From the NCBI GenBank assembly GCA_032433765.1, contig JAVIAB010000159.1:2892342-2956341 (forward strand): a DNA stretch of 64,000 nt, given 5' to 3'. The position numbers and the translations under genes were made by a program. Positions 19,608 to 30,911 of the stretch are shown here, piece by piece. Position 1 is the stretch's first letter. Each line of letters starts with the position of its first letter. Below the pieces are notes generated by a model, which was not told where the DNA came from, made no database searches, and was given only the letters and a program-made list of their open reading frames with translations. This stretch comes from Megaustenia siamemsis (lineage: Eukaryota; Mollusca; Gastropoda; Stylommatophora; Ariophantidae).

Positions 19608-20990
19608 ACATCAACATCTTATATCATCTACAGTTTCTATAGCATCAACATCTTGTATAACATCTACAATTTCTATAAAATCTACATCTTCCACAACATC
19701 TACATGTTGTTCATAATCTACAATTTATATAACATCTACAACATCAACATCTTATATCATCTACAGCTTCTATAACATCAACATCTTGTATAACATCTAC
19801 AATTTCTATAAAATCTACATCTTCCACATCATCTACATGTTTTTCATAATCTACAATTTATATAACATCTACAACATCAACATCTTATATCATCTACAGC
19901 TTCTATAACATCAACATCTTGTATAACATCTACAATTTCTATAAAATCTACATCTTCCACAACATCTACATGTTTTTCATAATCTACAATTTATATAACA
20001 TCTACAACATCAACATCTTATATCATCTACAGCTTCTATAACATCAACATCTTGTATAACATCTACAATTTCTATAAAATCTACATCTTCCGCAACATCT
20101 ACATGTTGTTCATAATCTACAATTTATTTAACGTCTACAACATCAACATCTTATATCATCTACAGCTTCTATAACATCAACATCTTGTATAACATCTACA
20201 ATTGCTATAAAATCTACATCTTCCACATCATCTACATGTTGTTCAAATTCTACAACTTGTATAACATCTACATCTTGTACAACATCTAAACCTTGTATAG
20301 CATCTACATCTTCTATAACGTCTACATGTTGAATAACATCTACATCTTGTATTCCATCTACATCATGCACAAAATCTACAAGTTCTATAAAAATGTACAT
20401 CTTCTATAAAGTCTACATCATGTATACCATCTACATCTTGTACAACATCAATAAATTGTATGCAATCTACATCTTATATAACATCTACATCTTGCACAAA
20501 ATCTACATGTTTAATCCCATCTATATATTGTATAATATCTACATGTTGTACAACATTTTTATCTTATATTAAATCTACAGCTTGTGTGTAATTACATCTT
20601 GTATGACAACTAAACTTCGTATAACATCTACATCTTGTAAAACCTCTACATATTGCACAAATTCTACATCTTGCGTAACAGCTACAGCGCGTACAACATA
20701 TACAAGTTCTATAACATCTACATGTTCTATAACGTTAACATCTTGTACAACATCAAGAATTTGTATATCATCTACGTTTTCGATAACATTAATAACTTAC
20801 ATATCATCTACAGATAGTTTAACATGTACAATTTGGATAACATCTACATCTTGTATAACATGTAGTATAACATCTATAATTAGTATAATATTAATAACTT
20901 GTACATCCTCTACATCTAGTATAGCATCTACAATTAGTATAACATCTACAACTAGAACAAAATCTACAACTTTTTTGCCTCGAACTATCT
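19608..20990. repeat. 133-bp higher-order repeat grading into 18-bp monomers
   Basis: The motif acatcaacatctt starting at 19608, 19741, 19874, 20007 and 20140 shows an exact 133-bp period over five copies. After about 20240 the order breaks down into diverged 18-bp monomers (acatctacatcttgtata) as far as 20990. Open frames on both strands (for example a DVDVIQ-repeat at 20143-20400) are artefacts. Confidence 0.9.
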
Positions 20991-21483
20991 ACGTCGGTCT
21001 CCATAAAAGTGATTTCTAGAACCAAAAAAAGACATTCCCCATTGCCCAATTGCACTGAGGATAGAGTGGATATTCTGTTACTTTACAGCCAGACCTAATA
21101 CAGGGGCCGGGTTTTCTACAATCTTAAAACTTTTGTCTGCAAATTCTGTGAACACATTTCTAGGAATCCCCGAGAACAAGACCACGCCCCGTTTGTTGTT
21201 TGCCGCGGTGATTGACAGATTCTCTGCTGATAATCCAAACATTGACATCAGTGCTTTTTTTTAAATTCAGGTCATCCTGTTCTTTTCATGGAATCGCTGT
21301 CACTGCAGTCGGGAATCTTCAATGTCCGCTCCACTCATGTCAAGCTCCGGTCAAGGCACGGTGACAAATTATGTTGACATGGTCGACTACGGTGCAGTCT
21401 ACTCCCCGCGCAGGCGATAATTCTAAACGACTTCGAATAGTGAGTGCAAATGCACTTACCTATTCCAGTTTCCTCGAAGACAC
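20991..21483. other. No recognisable gene
   Basis: About 490 bp with moderate GC (for example 21170-21210). No motif or credible open frame. Confidence 0.45.
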
Positions 21484-21848
21484 ATATTTAAAACACTTAA
21501 AACACACATTTAAAACACTTAAAACACATTTAAAACACTTAAAACACACATTTAAAACACTTAAAACCCACATTTAAAACACACATTTAAAACACTTAAA
21601 ACCCACATTAAAACACACATTTAAACACTTAAAACACACATTTAAAACACACATTTAAAACACACATTTAAAACACTTAAAACATACACTTAAAACATTT
21701 AAAACGCACATTTAAAACACACATTTAAAATACACATTTAAAACACACATTTAAAACACACATTTAAAACACACATTTAAAATACACATTTAAAACACAC
21801 ATTTAAAACACACATTTAAAACACACATTTAAAACACACATTTAAAAC
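21484..21848. repeat. 10/14-bp AT-rich minisatellite
   Basis: Units acacatttaaaaca (14 bp) mixed with shorter acacttaaaa (10 bp), about 30 copies in total. Low complexity and stop-rich. Confidence 0.93.
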
Positions 21849-22144
21849 AAACAAAGCAACCGAAACTGTTTAAACGACTGCGTTAATGTCTCCAAATATA
21901 GGGATACATGCCGCCATTTTGATTTTGCGTTGACGTTTGGCTGCCGTTAGCAAGGTTGAGCTCCAATACGAGCCAAGTCGAGTACATGGGCGACGATTTC
22001 AAATGACGTCACCAAAAAGAGAGTGCCCACAGTCACTTCCAAATTCAATTCACTGGAATAAAAACACACACACAGGAACCAGTACAAACATCAGAAAAAC
22101 CGTTTCATGTTCAGATCATGCACTGTATCAAAGCCATACAGCAA
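21849..22144. other. No recognisable gene
   Basis: Unique-looking sequence with no supported feature. A short (AC)n lies at 22063-22073. Confidence 0.4.
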
Positions 22145-22259
22145 GTGTCAAGAGCCCCGTTACGCCAAGTGGTGTATGGTGTCAGTGACCATAATGTTTA
22201 CAGACCTTCAGCACATGATTTTTGAGGAAATATGATCGATATTACGTCCGTGCCGCTTT
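22145..22259 (-). mobile_element. SINE copy 2, distal part
   Basis: Aligns by eye with the body of the SINE at 14522-14640 (gtgaccata.tttacagacctt, catgattttt, attacg.ccgtgccgcttt). It is interrupted at 22259 by a LINE-C insertion, continues at 22906-22979, and its tRNA end lies at 34400-34437 beyond the LTR retrotransposon. Confidence 0.85.
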
Positions 22260-22894
22260 CTTCGTCTTCTTCAAACTTTCAGCTTTATGTGGAACAGAAG
22301 TCTTCAACAAACACTTTACAAGCCGTTCTGTTTCTTGTCATTCTTTTAAGATCGTTCCATGTCTTCCCCATCATCTTCATTTCCGCTTCCACTTGTCTGC
22401 TCCAAGAAATTCTTGGTCTTCCTCTTTATCTTTTTCCCTGGGGATTCCAAAAAAGGGCCTGTTGTGTAATACTCCTGGCTGGCTTCCGCAGTATGTGTTC
22501 TATTCCGCCCCATCGTCTTCGCTGCATCTCTTTATCCACTGGTATTTGACTGGTACATTTCCATAATTCTATGTTAGTGATTGTGTCTTGCCATTTCCAT
22601 CCCTTTAATCTGTATAAGCATCCATTAATGAATGTATGCATCTTAATACATTGTCATTTCTGTTGTTCTCCATGTTTCACGGCCATATAATAAGACTGAC
22701 TTAACATTGGATTTGAAAATTGCTATTTTAGTGTTTAACCTAGTTTCTTGGACTTCCATGTTTCTCAGTGCAACAAATGCTAGTCTTGCTTTTGATTTCA
22801 TTTTGGTATCATTTTCTGTTCCTCCCTCTTTGTCTATGTTACTGTCCAGATATATGTAAGATTGTACGTCTAGTAGAGGCATTTCTCCTGTTCT
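22260..22894 (-). mobile_element. 5'-truncated LINE-C insertion in the SINE, with TSD
   Basis: The minus strand carries LLDVQSYIYLDSNIDKEGG, a KSNVKSVLLYGRETWRTTE stretch (22643-22882) and the downstream WKWQDTITNIELWKC...WNPQGKR segment (22426-22641), split by a frameshift. Flanking SINE sequences cgtgccgcttt (22249-22259) and cgtgcctcttt (22895-22905) are an 11-bp duplication with one mismatch. The 3' end is a GAA-rich tail. Confidence 0.85.
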
Positions 22895-22905
22895 CGTGCC
22901 TCTTT

Positions 22906-22979
22906 ACTTTCACAAAATAATCAGGGACCCAATTAAGGCTAGCTGAACCCAGATGCCGACAATCAGAATCGAACCCGAC
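22906..22979 (-). mobile_element. SINE copy 2, middle part with B-box
   Basis: Continues the SINE after the LINE-C insertion (actttcacaaaataatcagg, cccaattaaggctagctgaa). The complement of about 22964-22977 contains the B-box ggttcgattc. It ends in ccgac, duplicated on the far side of the LTR retrotransposon. Confidence 0.85.
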
Positions 22980-24175
22980 TGTTATAGCGTTGTGATATTC
23001 TTTGTTCTTTATCTCGAATAGTTAGAGGCTATTACTTCAATGATCACAACACACAATATGATATATAATAGACTTGCACATAAGTCTCTCTTCAATGTTC
23101 AACTATTAATGTTTATTGGAATGGAACATTGTTCATCAACATCTTCATTTTCTTACAAACTTGTGAGTCTACTTACGACATGTAGAATATATGAAGCACA
23201 ATGGAACACAATTCTTGGACACTTGTAAAACAACTTCTACTGATAACTTCTCTAGTGTCTTAATCATCTATCACTGACTTATGACTGTAACTTGTAGAAT
23301 TCTAACTGTTCTGACTCTGTTTCTAAACTGCTTAACTGCTTCTTGTCTAAATGTTTCTACTTCTAACCTTCTGACTGTCTCTCCTAGCTTAACGCTGTCC
23401 TAACTTAACTGCTGGTTCGCTCTCCTAACTTAACTGACTTAGTCTACATTCTACTTTCTCTTCTAAAAATCTCTGGCTTAGCTTGTTTTTTCCTAACTCA
23501 ACTGCTTTAAATACTCCTCAACTCTCTTCTACCTGCGAGATGGTGACCAATAAGATCATCGCAAATTGACCACTCCAACGTGATCTGGTCACTCAATGTT
23601 TACGTGTCCAGTGTCCACCATCTGTGACTCACCTGAACTTTCCCATCTTTTGGACAAAGCATCCTGTTTTTCGCCTACTTGGCGACATAATGTTACCTCA
23701 TGACAATGACCTCTCCTGGAAGTTGGATGACCACTTATTTATCAGCCGGCCAAAGTCATGGGATCAACGCATGCTCATCACAATAACAACCACTAGTTGT
23801 TGTGAACATGATGGACACTCGTGGAGATCTGACAATAACACCACGCGGTCGTTGCATGTAACTAAACTTTTCCATGTAGTGAGACATTGTGTCGTTCCAC
23901 TATTCTGGACCTCTCCTTCGGTGCATGTCACTACCCACCCTCTACAACAGGTGAGTGGGGATCATGGAAAATCCCATCGCTTTGTCCAATTACTCTGAAC
24001 CTCACTCCTTCCTCCAGGTTACTACCCTTCTCCTATAACCTCTACTGTAACTAAACTTCTGACTCACTAGTTATACTGAAATACCATCATTATAGTTAAA
24101 TCTGCTGGTCGCCACTATATGATACTGCTATCGTCTATTTGAGAAGCGGTAGCTTCCACCAGCTTCACTGTTACA
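22980..24175 (-). repeat. 3' LTR (minus orientation)
   Basis: 1196 bp, from tgttatagcg to ttcactgttaca on the plus strand. Repeated almost identically at 33207-34399, with a 3-bp difference at the tcactaccc/tcaccc position. Short open frames inside it (62 and 124 codons) recur in both LTRs and are not called as genes. Confidence 0.95.
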
Positions 24176-24187
24176 TTATCTCCCCCT
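24176..24187 (-). promoter_or_regulatory. Polypurine tract
   Basis: The minus strand reads agggggagataa immediately inside the 3' LTR, in the place and with the composition expected of the plus-strand primer site for LTR-element reverse transcription. Confidence 0.75.
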
Positions 24188-26416
24188 AATGTCCAGATTT
24201 ACATACGCAGTATTAAATTTTGTAACATCATAATAAAAATAGTAACAGTATACATATATACATCTTTGAATTCTATGGTCTACTAATTGATAACATGCAA
24301 TAGCAGATTCTAAGTCATGTGAGTAAAATGTTTCTCTAAATAATTGTCACAATATAACATTCATTCTTTAATAATACATAAGCATCAACACAATCTAGGA
24401 GACAATAAGGTACTGAGCAATAAACATTATATGTAACAAAAAAATGTAACATTTCCAAGGGACTTAATTTTTCAAAATATGTCCAGTTGTGTCCCCTGAT
24501 AATAAAAAAATTCAAGTCTTCTTGAGCATTCTAACTACTTCTGATGACTGATTGCCAGCTTCTTGAGGAGAGCTACATTACAGGCATCAGCAGAACCTCT
24601 GTCGACTGGCATCTGTGATCCAGTATCAGAATCTAAGAATAAACTCATAGAAAAAAACAAACCATTTACAACATTCATTATCATGCATCATTATTACGAG
24701 TCTTTATGCTTTAGAACATATCCGCTCAATTGACATAGAACATATACTGACAAAACTTAGACAATGCACATATCTCCGGAGATCACAATCACAACACGAT
24801 CACCAACCACACTTAGCTTGAGCAATAATATATCAATATACCTACTTATTTAAGCCTTATCTTTATTTACAACATATCTTCTTTGAGCCTCATTTTAAAA
24901 CTCAACTTCTTCATGATACTCTCTTTTAGTATCTCCTCTCTACTCTCAATATCAGAATTATCTGGATACAGTCCACTTGACAGCATCTGCTAGTCATTAA
25001 TTTGACTCAGAATAATCTGCGATTAATCCATTAATCTCCTGTATTCACACAGGACTACTATCTAGTCTCAATAATTCTGGAACTCTCTCTCAAGTTCCAT
25101 CTTTTTCTATTCCTCATAATGCTCTATTTCTGTGTATGTATCTTCATATCTGTACAAACTTTGTCATTCGACAACAGAATATATATATCGCATCAACCTC
25201 TCAGGTTCTCATTACTTCTTCATCTCACTATCTTATATAGCTTCTCTTTTCATGTAACTTTTCTATGAGTTATCACTCAGTTACATGATTAATTTCACAA
25301 CTTAGAATTCTCCTTGAGGTTCTCTCAATAATTCTCTCATTTCTCTGACTTCTTGTAAGTCTCCTATAATTCCCTCATGTAACCTTTCTATGAGTTATCA
25401 CTCGGTACATGTTTCACATGAGTCTCTTCCAGACTTCTTTTCTCATGATACTTCTCCTAGTATCACCTTTATCACCTAATTTCCTTTTAGGTCTCACTCA
25501 ACACAGGTTATCACTTTTGTCTTTTCTCATTACCTATTATTGGTCAGTTGTTCCTTGGATTACCATCCAACTTCGCCAGTTTAAGAACTCTGACCAACTC
25601 GCAGCTAGTTACCATATGTTCCACATTGGTAACTCTTTTAACTCCTAGTTCATCTGAGGTAATCTCTCTATTTCCTCAGGTCTCTTGTCTTCTATATTCT
25701 CTTGACACTACTTCTCCATATCTCTAGACACTCTCTATAAATCATCTCTTGTCTTCTATATTCTCTTGACACTACTATCATCTCTAGACATTCTCTATAA
25801 ATCATCTCTCGTCTTCTATATTCTCTTGACACTACTATCATCTCTAGACATTCTCTATAAATCATCTCTTGTCTTCTATATTCTCTTGACACTACTATCG
25901 TCTCCAGACATTCTCTATAAATCATCTCTTGTTTGTCAATTCTGAGTTCTCTTAACTCTAGGTACGCTAAGACTTCTGCGCCTGTAAATAGCGTCCTCTC
26001 AACTCGACTCAAGCCTTAATTAAGCCAATGTAAACATGGTTATCACCATTTTTTTATTCGTTACTTCGGGTGACTCACTCCCCAAGTGGTCACCTATACG
26101 GCTTAACTAAATCCTGGCTTCTCATTAGTGAGTCATCACAGGTAAACTTGGGAATCCCTTACCCTTGTTTACATTCTCGTCTATCGACTCTCGTATCTCT
26201 TATATGATCATAACTTTAGGAACCTTATTGTTCCTCTATTGACATCTTCATACATATAGTCTTTATAATTCATCTCCTGTCTACATAGTAAATATTAATA
26301 TCTCTTATTGCAGCATAAGAACCGTTTAGTCTTATACAAGTTCCACCTATTTCTTATTAAGTTACATCTTCTAACTGTCAGTCTATCGATTCATCCAGCC
26401 ATCTTCTATGCTTCGC
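24188..26416 (-). other. Long 3' non-coding region of the LTR element
   Basis: About 2.2 kb between the end of the pol remnant and the 3' LTR, long for this type of element. It includes a local duplication around atgagttatcactc (25267 and 25390) and the 60-bp repeat described next. No conserved domain was recognised. Confidence 0.6.
25692..26012 (-). repeat. 60-bp tandem repeat encoding a 20-residue repeat, inside the LTR element
   Basis: About four copies of a 60-bp unit (exact 60-bp phase at 25741, 25801, 25861). The minus strand is open for 106 codons with repeats of EMIYRECLEMIVVSREYRRQ. It may be a minisatellite within the 3' region or a small accessory frame. No homologue is known to me, so I list it as a repeat. 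Confidence 0.7.
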
Positions 26417-27133
26417 TTAACCTCTTCTTTTACGACATGGAGTCTCATCTGAAGACAATCCATAAGGTCGTTTATTGCCTCGGTCACCCATCTCACTTGT
26501 CTCACACTTCTCTGATGAAACTTGTATCTCCGTTTCATGATCTTCCCATTCTTCTTCTTCCGTTGATGCGACTGAGACTTCTCTACACTCTTGATCAGAT
26601 GGGGTTTGTCTCTCCACTACTCGTAGTTTGCATTCCGGGTTGGTGTTCAGGTCATCGGACGAGTGCCTTCTTGTCCTCCTTAATCTTAACCTTTGATCTG
26701 TTTCACTACATCGGACTTGTTCTTCGGTCTGTGTGACAGACTCTTCTCTATCTTCTTGAGCTAGTCTGGCTTCTCTATCCGCTATCCGTTGTCTGTGTTC
26801 TGGGATAGGCATGTCACTTTCATTCGAGGAATGTCTTCTCATCCTCCTGAGTCTTTTCTTATTTTGCTCTGCTCTTCTTCTACTAGCTAATCTAGTGTTC
26901 TGAAAAGGGGCTTGTGGTTCAATATCCTCCCCCTCCGATGATGCCAGTGAGCTGGACTCTTCCACAATTAGTTGCTCCTTATTACTTTTTGAATATGCCC
27001 GGGGAGCCGGAAAGTTATCTTCTCTATGTAACTCAGTGTCAGTGTCATCCGTGGTTGTGGATGAATTATAATTTATTCTCGGAGCAGCATAGGTGGCCTG
27101 ACGAGGTTTCCTACCTAGGTTGTTTTCACTCAT
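26417..27133 (-). pseudogene. Pol C-terminal extension, Arg/Ser/Glu-rich, frame-shifted from pol
   Basis: Open for 238 codons from the first Met. The same frame is open upstream to about 27245, into the end of the integrase, so this is most likely the C-terminal tail of pol separated by a frameshift rather than a new gene. Composition is hydrophilic and charged (RRMRRHSS, EDREESVTQTEEQ). It contains an imperfect internal duplication: residues about 93-139 and 149-195, both starting LRR.RRHSS. No membrane segment or signal peptide, so not envelope-like. Its role is unknown; basic/acidic tails after integrase occur in other Gypsy-type elements. Confidence 0.65.
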
Positions 27134-27198
27134 GGGTTCATTCCATAGCTCTACATCAGCTTTCAGGGACTGTACGTGAGTTCTGATAATTGTATTCT

Positions 27199-27471
27199 TC
27201 AGTTGGTGTTTGATGTTGTAATTAGTAGGTCCAGTTTTGAGCTTGTGTGGGGCTTCTTGTACAATACCTTTTCTCCTACTTCAAAAGTAGGGGTTTGAGT
27301 TACTTTCGACCTTCTATTCCTTTTTTCTTCTATATTCTTAAGGTTGGCCCATACTGCCCGTTGTGTGTGGTGCATTTGCTGTAATATAATTTCAGTGATA
27401 TCTTCGCCATAATATTTCCTTCTAGGCTTGAGTAAATTGTCTAGTGGCAACATTGGATATCTACCAAACAA
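27199..27471 (-). pseudogene. Integrase C-terminal part in a shifted frame
   Basis: Part of an open frame that extends upstream to about 27670 and encodes the second half of the integrase core, including the position of the third catalytic acidic residue near 27625, and the C-terminal region (LFGRYPMLPL, VGEKVLYKKPH). Separated from the main pol frame by a shift near 27665. A second shift near 27245 separates it from the tail at 26417-27133. Confidence 0.8.
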
Positions 27472-27593
27472 TAAGAAGAAGGGGGAATATTTTGTGCTTT
27501 CATTCTTATTTACTCTTATCGCTGCTAAAGCGTGATTCAGTACGACATCCCAATCCTTACTCCCATCACTGGTGGTCTTAGCAAGGATGTCGT

Positions 27594-30500
27594 TTAACGT
27601 TCTATGTTGTCTCTCATTAATTCCGTTCGACTGGGGGTGATATATAGATGTGGTAATATGTTTAATTTCTTCATTGTTTGTTCAAACTGATGACTGGTGA
27701 ATTCACCTCCATTGTCCGTAAGTATGATTTGTGGACAACTATACCTTGGAATGAATTCATTCAACAAAATATCAAGCACAGTATTGCTAGTTTTGTCTGA
27801 CACTGGGAAGCTTTCTGGCCATCTACTGTAACTATCCGTAAAGTGTACAATGTATTTGTTCCCTGAGAGTGTCCTTGGGTAAGGACCTGTAATATCTATG
27901 CTTACCTTTTGCATTGGGAAATGCTGCCTGTCCATCCTTTGAAGGGGGCATTTTGCAGCTTGCATATTCCTTAATTTACATATTTTGCACCGTTTCACAT
28001 AATTAGAGATCTCTTGGAACATCCCTGGCCAATAGTATTTAATTCTTGTTGCATCTAGGACCTTATCTCTACCTACGTGTCCATTCTTATCATGGTACGC
28101 CTCTATCACCTGTTTTCTGCAACTAGTAGGTATGTAGACTTGACATATATGATCTGTGTTCTTGCCAGAGACGTAACAAAGGGTCCCATCTTCATCGATT
28201 AGAAATTGTTTCCATTTCTGTAGATTCTTATTGTTCTCCAGATCCTGTATTATTCTTTTGGATGTTGTGTCTTTCTCTTGTTCTCGCCTGACTACAGACA
28301 TTTCCACTTCTCCTTCACTATCATCAGTTCCTTCATTCTGTTCTACTTCAGTTTGTCTCTGGACCATGGTATTATTGTGACGGTTAGTATTGATTATGTT
28401 GACTTGGAGATTTCTATCATCTACTTCTGGTTCTTGTTCCTCTTCATCCTCTTCTTCATTTTCCTTGTAGGGGATTCTGGACAAGAGATCTGCGCAGGTA
28501 TTCTCTGTTCCAGGTATATATTCTATGTGTGCATTATAGCTCTGCAGATTTAAAGCCCAAGCTTGGATTTTCCTATTTTGCACCGGCGACTTTAACATAT
28601 CCTTCAGAGGTTTATGGTCAGTCTTAATGATGACTCTCGTATTACGAAGATAAAAATCTAACTTCTGTACCGCATAGTGAATAGCAAATGCCTCTTTCTC
28701 AACTGTGGACCAATTCCTTTGAGATCTACTAAGCTTATGTGATAAAAAGTAAATAGGTCTCTCACTCTTAATTCCTGGTATAATTTCATTCTCATCACCA
28801 CTATGTTGGACCAAGCAAGCTCCAATGGCTTGGTCTGATGCATCAGTGTAAAGGATCATGTCTTTATTAGCATCTGGGTGTGCCAAAAGTGGTATGGAGG
28901 TTAATTCTTCTTTTAAGCTATTAAATGATCTCTGACATTCTGCTGTCCATTTAAACCTAGCAAACTTTCTAGTTAGTGCAATTAAAGGTTCCACTATTTC
29001 AGAGAAGTTTGGAATGAATCTCCGATAATAGCTGCACATTCCTATAAAGCTCCTGACTTCTCTGGTCTTAGTAGGGCTTGCCATGTTTCTGATTGTCTTA
29101 ATTTTATCCCCGTCTGGTTTAATTCCTTCTCTACAAACCACAAATCCTAAATATTTAGTTTCTGTTCTTAGAAACTCACATTTGTTCATTTTTAATTTTA
29201 CGGAGTGGTGCCTCAGTCGTTCAAATACCAGCTCAAGGTGCTTAAGATGGTCTTGGATAGTGCTAGATGTAAACACCAAGATATCATCCATGTACGCTAA
29301 TGCAAATTTTTGCATACCAGCCAACACCTCATCCATTAGACTCATGTACGTAGCAGGTGCATTCTTGAGCCCAAAAGGCATCACGTTCCAGGCAAAGCTG
29401 CCTATGTGTGTACTAAAAGATGTCTTATGAATAGAATCTCTACTCACCTTTATGCACCAATAGCCGGACTTGGCATCTAATTTCGATATGAACTTAACCC
29501 CATTTAACATGCCTAGAATATCATCAATCAAAGGCATGGCGTAAGATATGCTCTTGGTGACTTTGTTCAGTGCCCTGTAGTCACAGCAGAATCTTTGAGT
29601 ACCATCCTTCTTTGTCACTAATACAATGGGCGATGACCAAGCTGATTTAATCCTTTGGATAACATTAGCCTTGAGCATTTCCTCAACTGCCTTCTCCACT
29701 AATTCTCTGTCTTTTAATGGAGTTCGATAAGGTCTAGAGTATACCGGTGGTGAGTCTCCAGTATCAATCTCTAACTCCGTAGTGGTGGTTCTGCCTAGCT
29801 CGAAATCACTTAACGCGAACACATCATGATTCTTCAATATTAGAGGTTCAACTAACCTCCTTTTTTCTCCATCAGTGGCTAACTGTGCCAATAAACTCTC
29901 TTTCCGCTCGTTTGTTAGTATCGTATGATTGGACTTGCCCATTGGGTAAGTCTGATGACTGCTGTACTTGGCTGGTCTGGCCTGACAACTCCGGTAGGGT
30001 TCCTCCAGGTTACTATTCCAATGTTTATTACAATTGTAATTGTTTCTATTCCTTCCTATGACATCATTCCTTGGTGCCCTATGATTGCTCTTGAATTTAC
30101 TCTGGTTATAAGTATTGTAATTGCTTTGGAATTTATTCTTTTGTATTTTGTCTTCTCTCACCATTGCTACTTCAACAGTCTCTTCTTCCTTGTCAACTTC
30201 AGCTACAACACAGCCTTTCTTTAAATGTATAGTCTTGCCTGTATTATTGAGCAACATGAGTGGAAATTCATTATCCTTCCCAAGACTTACTATTCCATCT
30301 ATGGAATCTACCCCTGGTTCATCCACTATAAAGGAACTCCTTAAGGTTCTAGTTTTTATTGTGGTACCTGCTTGAAGGCATGGGCTCTTTTTGACCCTTG
30401 CTTGTATAATATTGACTGTACGGGGCTTTAATACTACTGTCTTCTTGGTTCTAACCAAGCTAGCTATATGTATATCCTCTTCCATGGACATCCATTCATG

Positions 30501-30911
30501 ACCCATCTGAATCTTCTCAATGTCAAAGAATATTCTGACTCCCTCACGGTGTAAAAGATCCCGTCCTAGTATCATAACTCGGTTACAATTTCTAGCTACT
30601 CTGAACTTCTGTTTTAGCCTAGTTTTTCCCAGCTGTATATCAAGTTTTGTAATTCCTATTACGCCTAGTGAACCTCCATTTACCGACTCGAGATTGTTTG
30701 TCGTTCGCCTCAATTTGTACTTATTCTGTAACTGTTTATATGCAGATTCTCTAATTACACTCACCTCAGCTCCTGTGTCTACTAATGCTCTAAATCTATG
30801 CCCGTCTACTTTAACAATACAGGAACTGGGGTCTCCTTTCTTCATTTTCTTTTCTTCTGGCCACTTATGACTTTTCTCACTCTTTGGGGCCTGAGTCCAA
30901 GAGCGAGGCAT
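27594..30911 (-). CDS. pol: Pol polyprotein: protease, reverse transcriptase, RNase H, N-terminal integrase (truncated by frameshift)
   Basis: 1105 codons. Protease ALVDTGAEVSVI at residues 42-53. Reverse transcriptase about 380-600, with DYRALNK at 444 and the catalytic AYMDD at 539-543. RNase H about 685-815 with YTDAS (688) and TDHKPL (764). An acidic linker at 817-870. Integrase zinc region H940-H945-C975-C978 and the first two core aspartates D1006 and D1066 (LTDNGGEF). The domain order is that of Ty3/Gypsy elements. The start ATG overlaps the gag stop as TAATG (shared A at 30911), so pol is in a different frame from gag and would need frameshifting or stop-start reinitiation. The frame derails near 27665, between the second and third integrase catalytic residues, and stops at 27594. 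It makes the element's replication enzymes; with this break the integrase would be inactive. Confidence 0.93.
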   Translation of the reverse strand: MPRSWTQAPKSEKSHKWPEEKKMKKGDPSSCIVKVDGHRFRALVDTGAEVSVIRESAYKQLQNKYKLRRTTNNLESVNGGSLGVIGITKLDIQLGKTRLKQKFRVARNCNRVMILGRDLLHREGVRIFFDIEKIQMGHEWMSMEEDIHIASLVRTKKTVVLKPRTVNIIQARVKKSPCLQAGTTIKTRTLRSSFIVDEPGVDSIDGIVSLGKDNEFPLMLLNNTGKTIHLKKGCVVAEVDKEEETVEVAMVREDKIQKNKFQSNYNTYNQSKFKSNHRAPRNDVIGRNRNNYNCNKHWNSNLEEPYRSCQARPAKYSSHQTYPMGKSNHTILTNERKESLLAQLATDGEKRRLVEPLILKNHDVFALSDFELGRTTTTELEIDTGDSPPVYSRPYRTPLKDRELVEKAVEEMLKANVIQRIKSAWSSPIVLVTKKDGTQRFCCDYRALNKVTKSISYAMPLIDDILGMLNGVKFISKLDAKSGYWCIKVSRDSIHKTSFSTHIGSFAWNVMPFGLKNAPATYMSLMDEVLAGMQKFALAYMDDILVFTSSTIQDHLKHLELVFERLRHHSVKLKMNKCEFLRTETKYLGFVVCREGIKPDGDKIKTIRNMASPTKTREVRSFIGMCSYYRRFIPNFSEIVEPLIALTRKFARFKWTAECQRSFNSLKEELTSIPLLAHPDANKDMILYTDASDQAIGACLVQHSGDENEIIPGIKSERPIYFLSHKLSRSQRNWSTVEKEAFAIHYAVQKLDFYLRNTRVIIKTDHKPLKDMLKSPVQNRKIQAWALNLQSYNAHIEYIPGTENTCADLLSRIPYKENEEEDEEEQEPEVDDRNLQVNIINTNRHNNTMVQRQTEVEQNEGTDDSEGEVEMSVVRREQEKDTTSKRIIQDLENNKNLQKWKQFLIDEDGTLCYVSGKNTDHICQVYIPTSCRKQVIEAYHDKNGHVGRDKVLDATRIKYYWPGMFQEISNYVKRCKICKLRNMQAAKCPLQRMDRQHFPMQKVSIDITGPYPRTLSGNKYIVHFTDSYSRWPESFPVSDKTSNTVLDILLNEFIPRYSCPQIILTDNGGEFTSHQFEQTMKKLNILPHLYITPSRTELMRDNIER

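Noticed and set aside
18707..19642. 311-codon hydrophobic repeat frame that could be mistaken for a membrane protein
   Set aside because: Translation of the AT-rich 54-bp array. The hydrophobic residues follow from ta/at codons.
20143..20400. Minus frame with DVDVIQ repeats resembling a calcium-binding repeat protein
   Set aside because: Produced by the 18-bp monomer array. Neighbouring units break the frame.
23040..23998. Two open frames (62 and 124 codons) in the LTR, conserved in both LTRs
   Set aside because: Conservation follows from recent LTR identity, not selection. No motif.
26417..27133. Envelope gene of an endogenous retrovirus-like element
   Set aside because: No signal peptide, membrane segment, cysteine pattern or fusion-peptide-like stretch. 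The frame is open upstream into the integrase end, so it is read as a pol tail.
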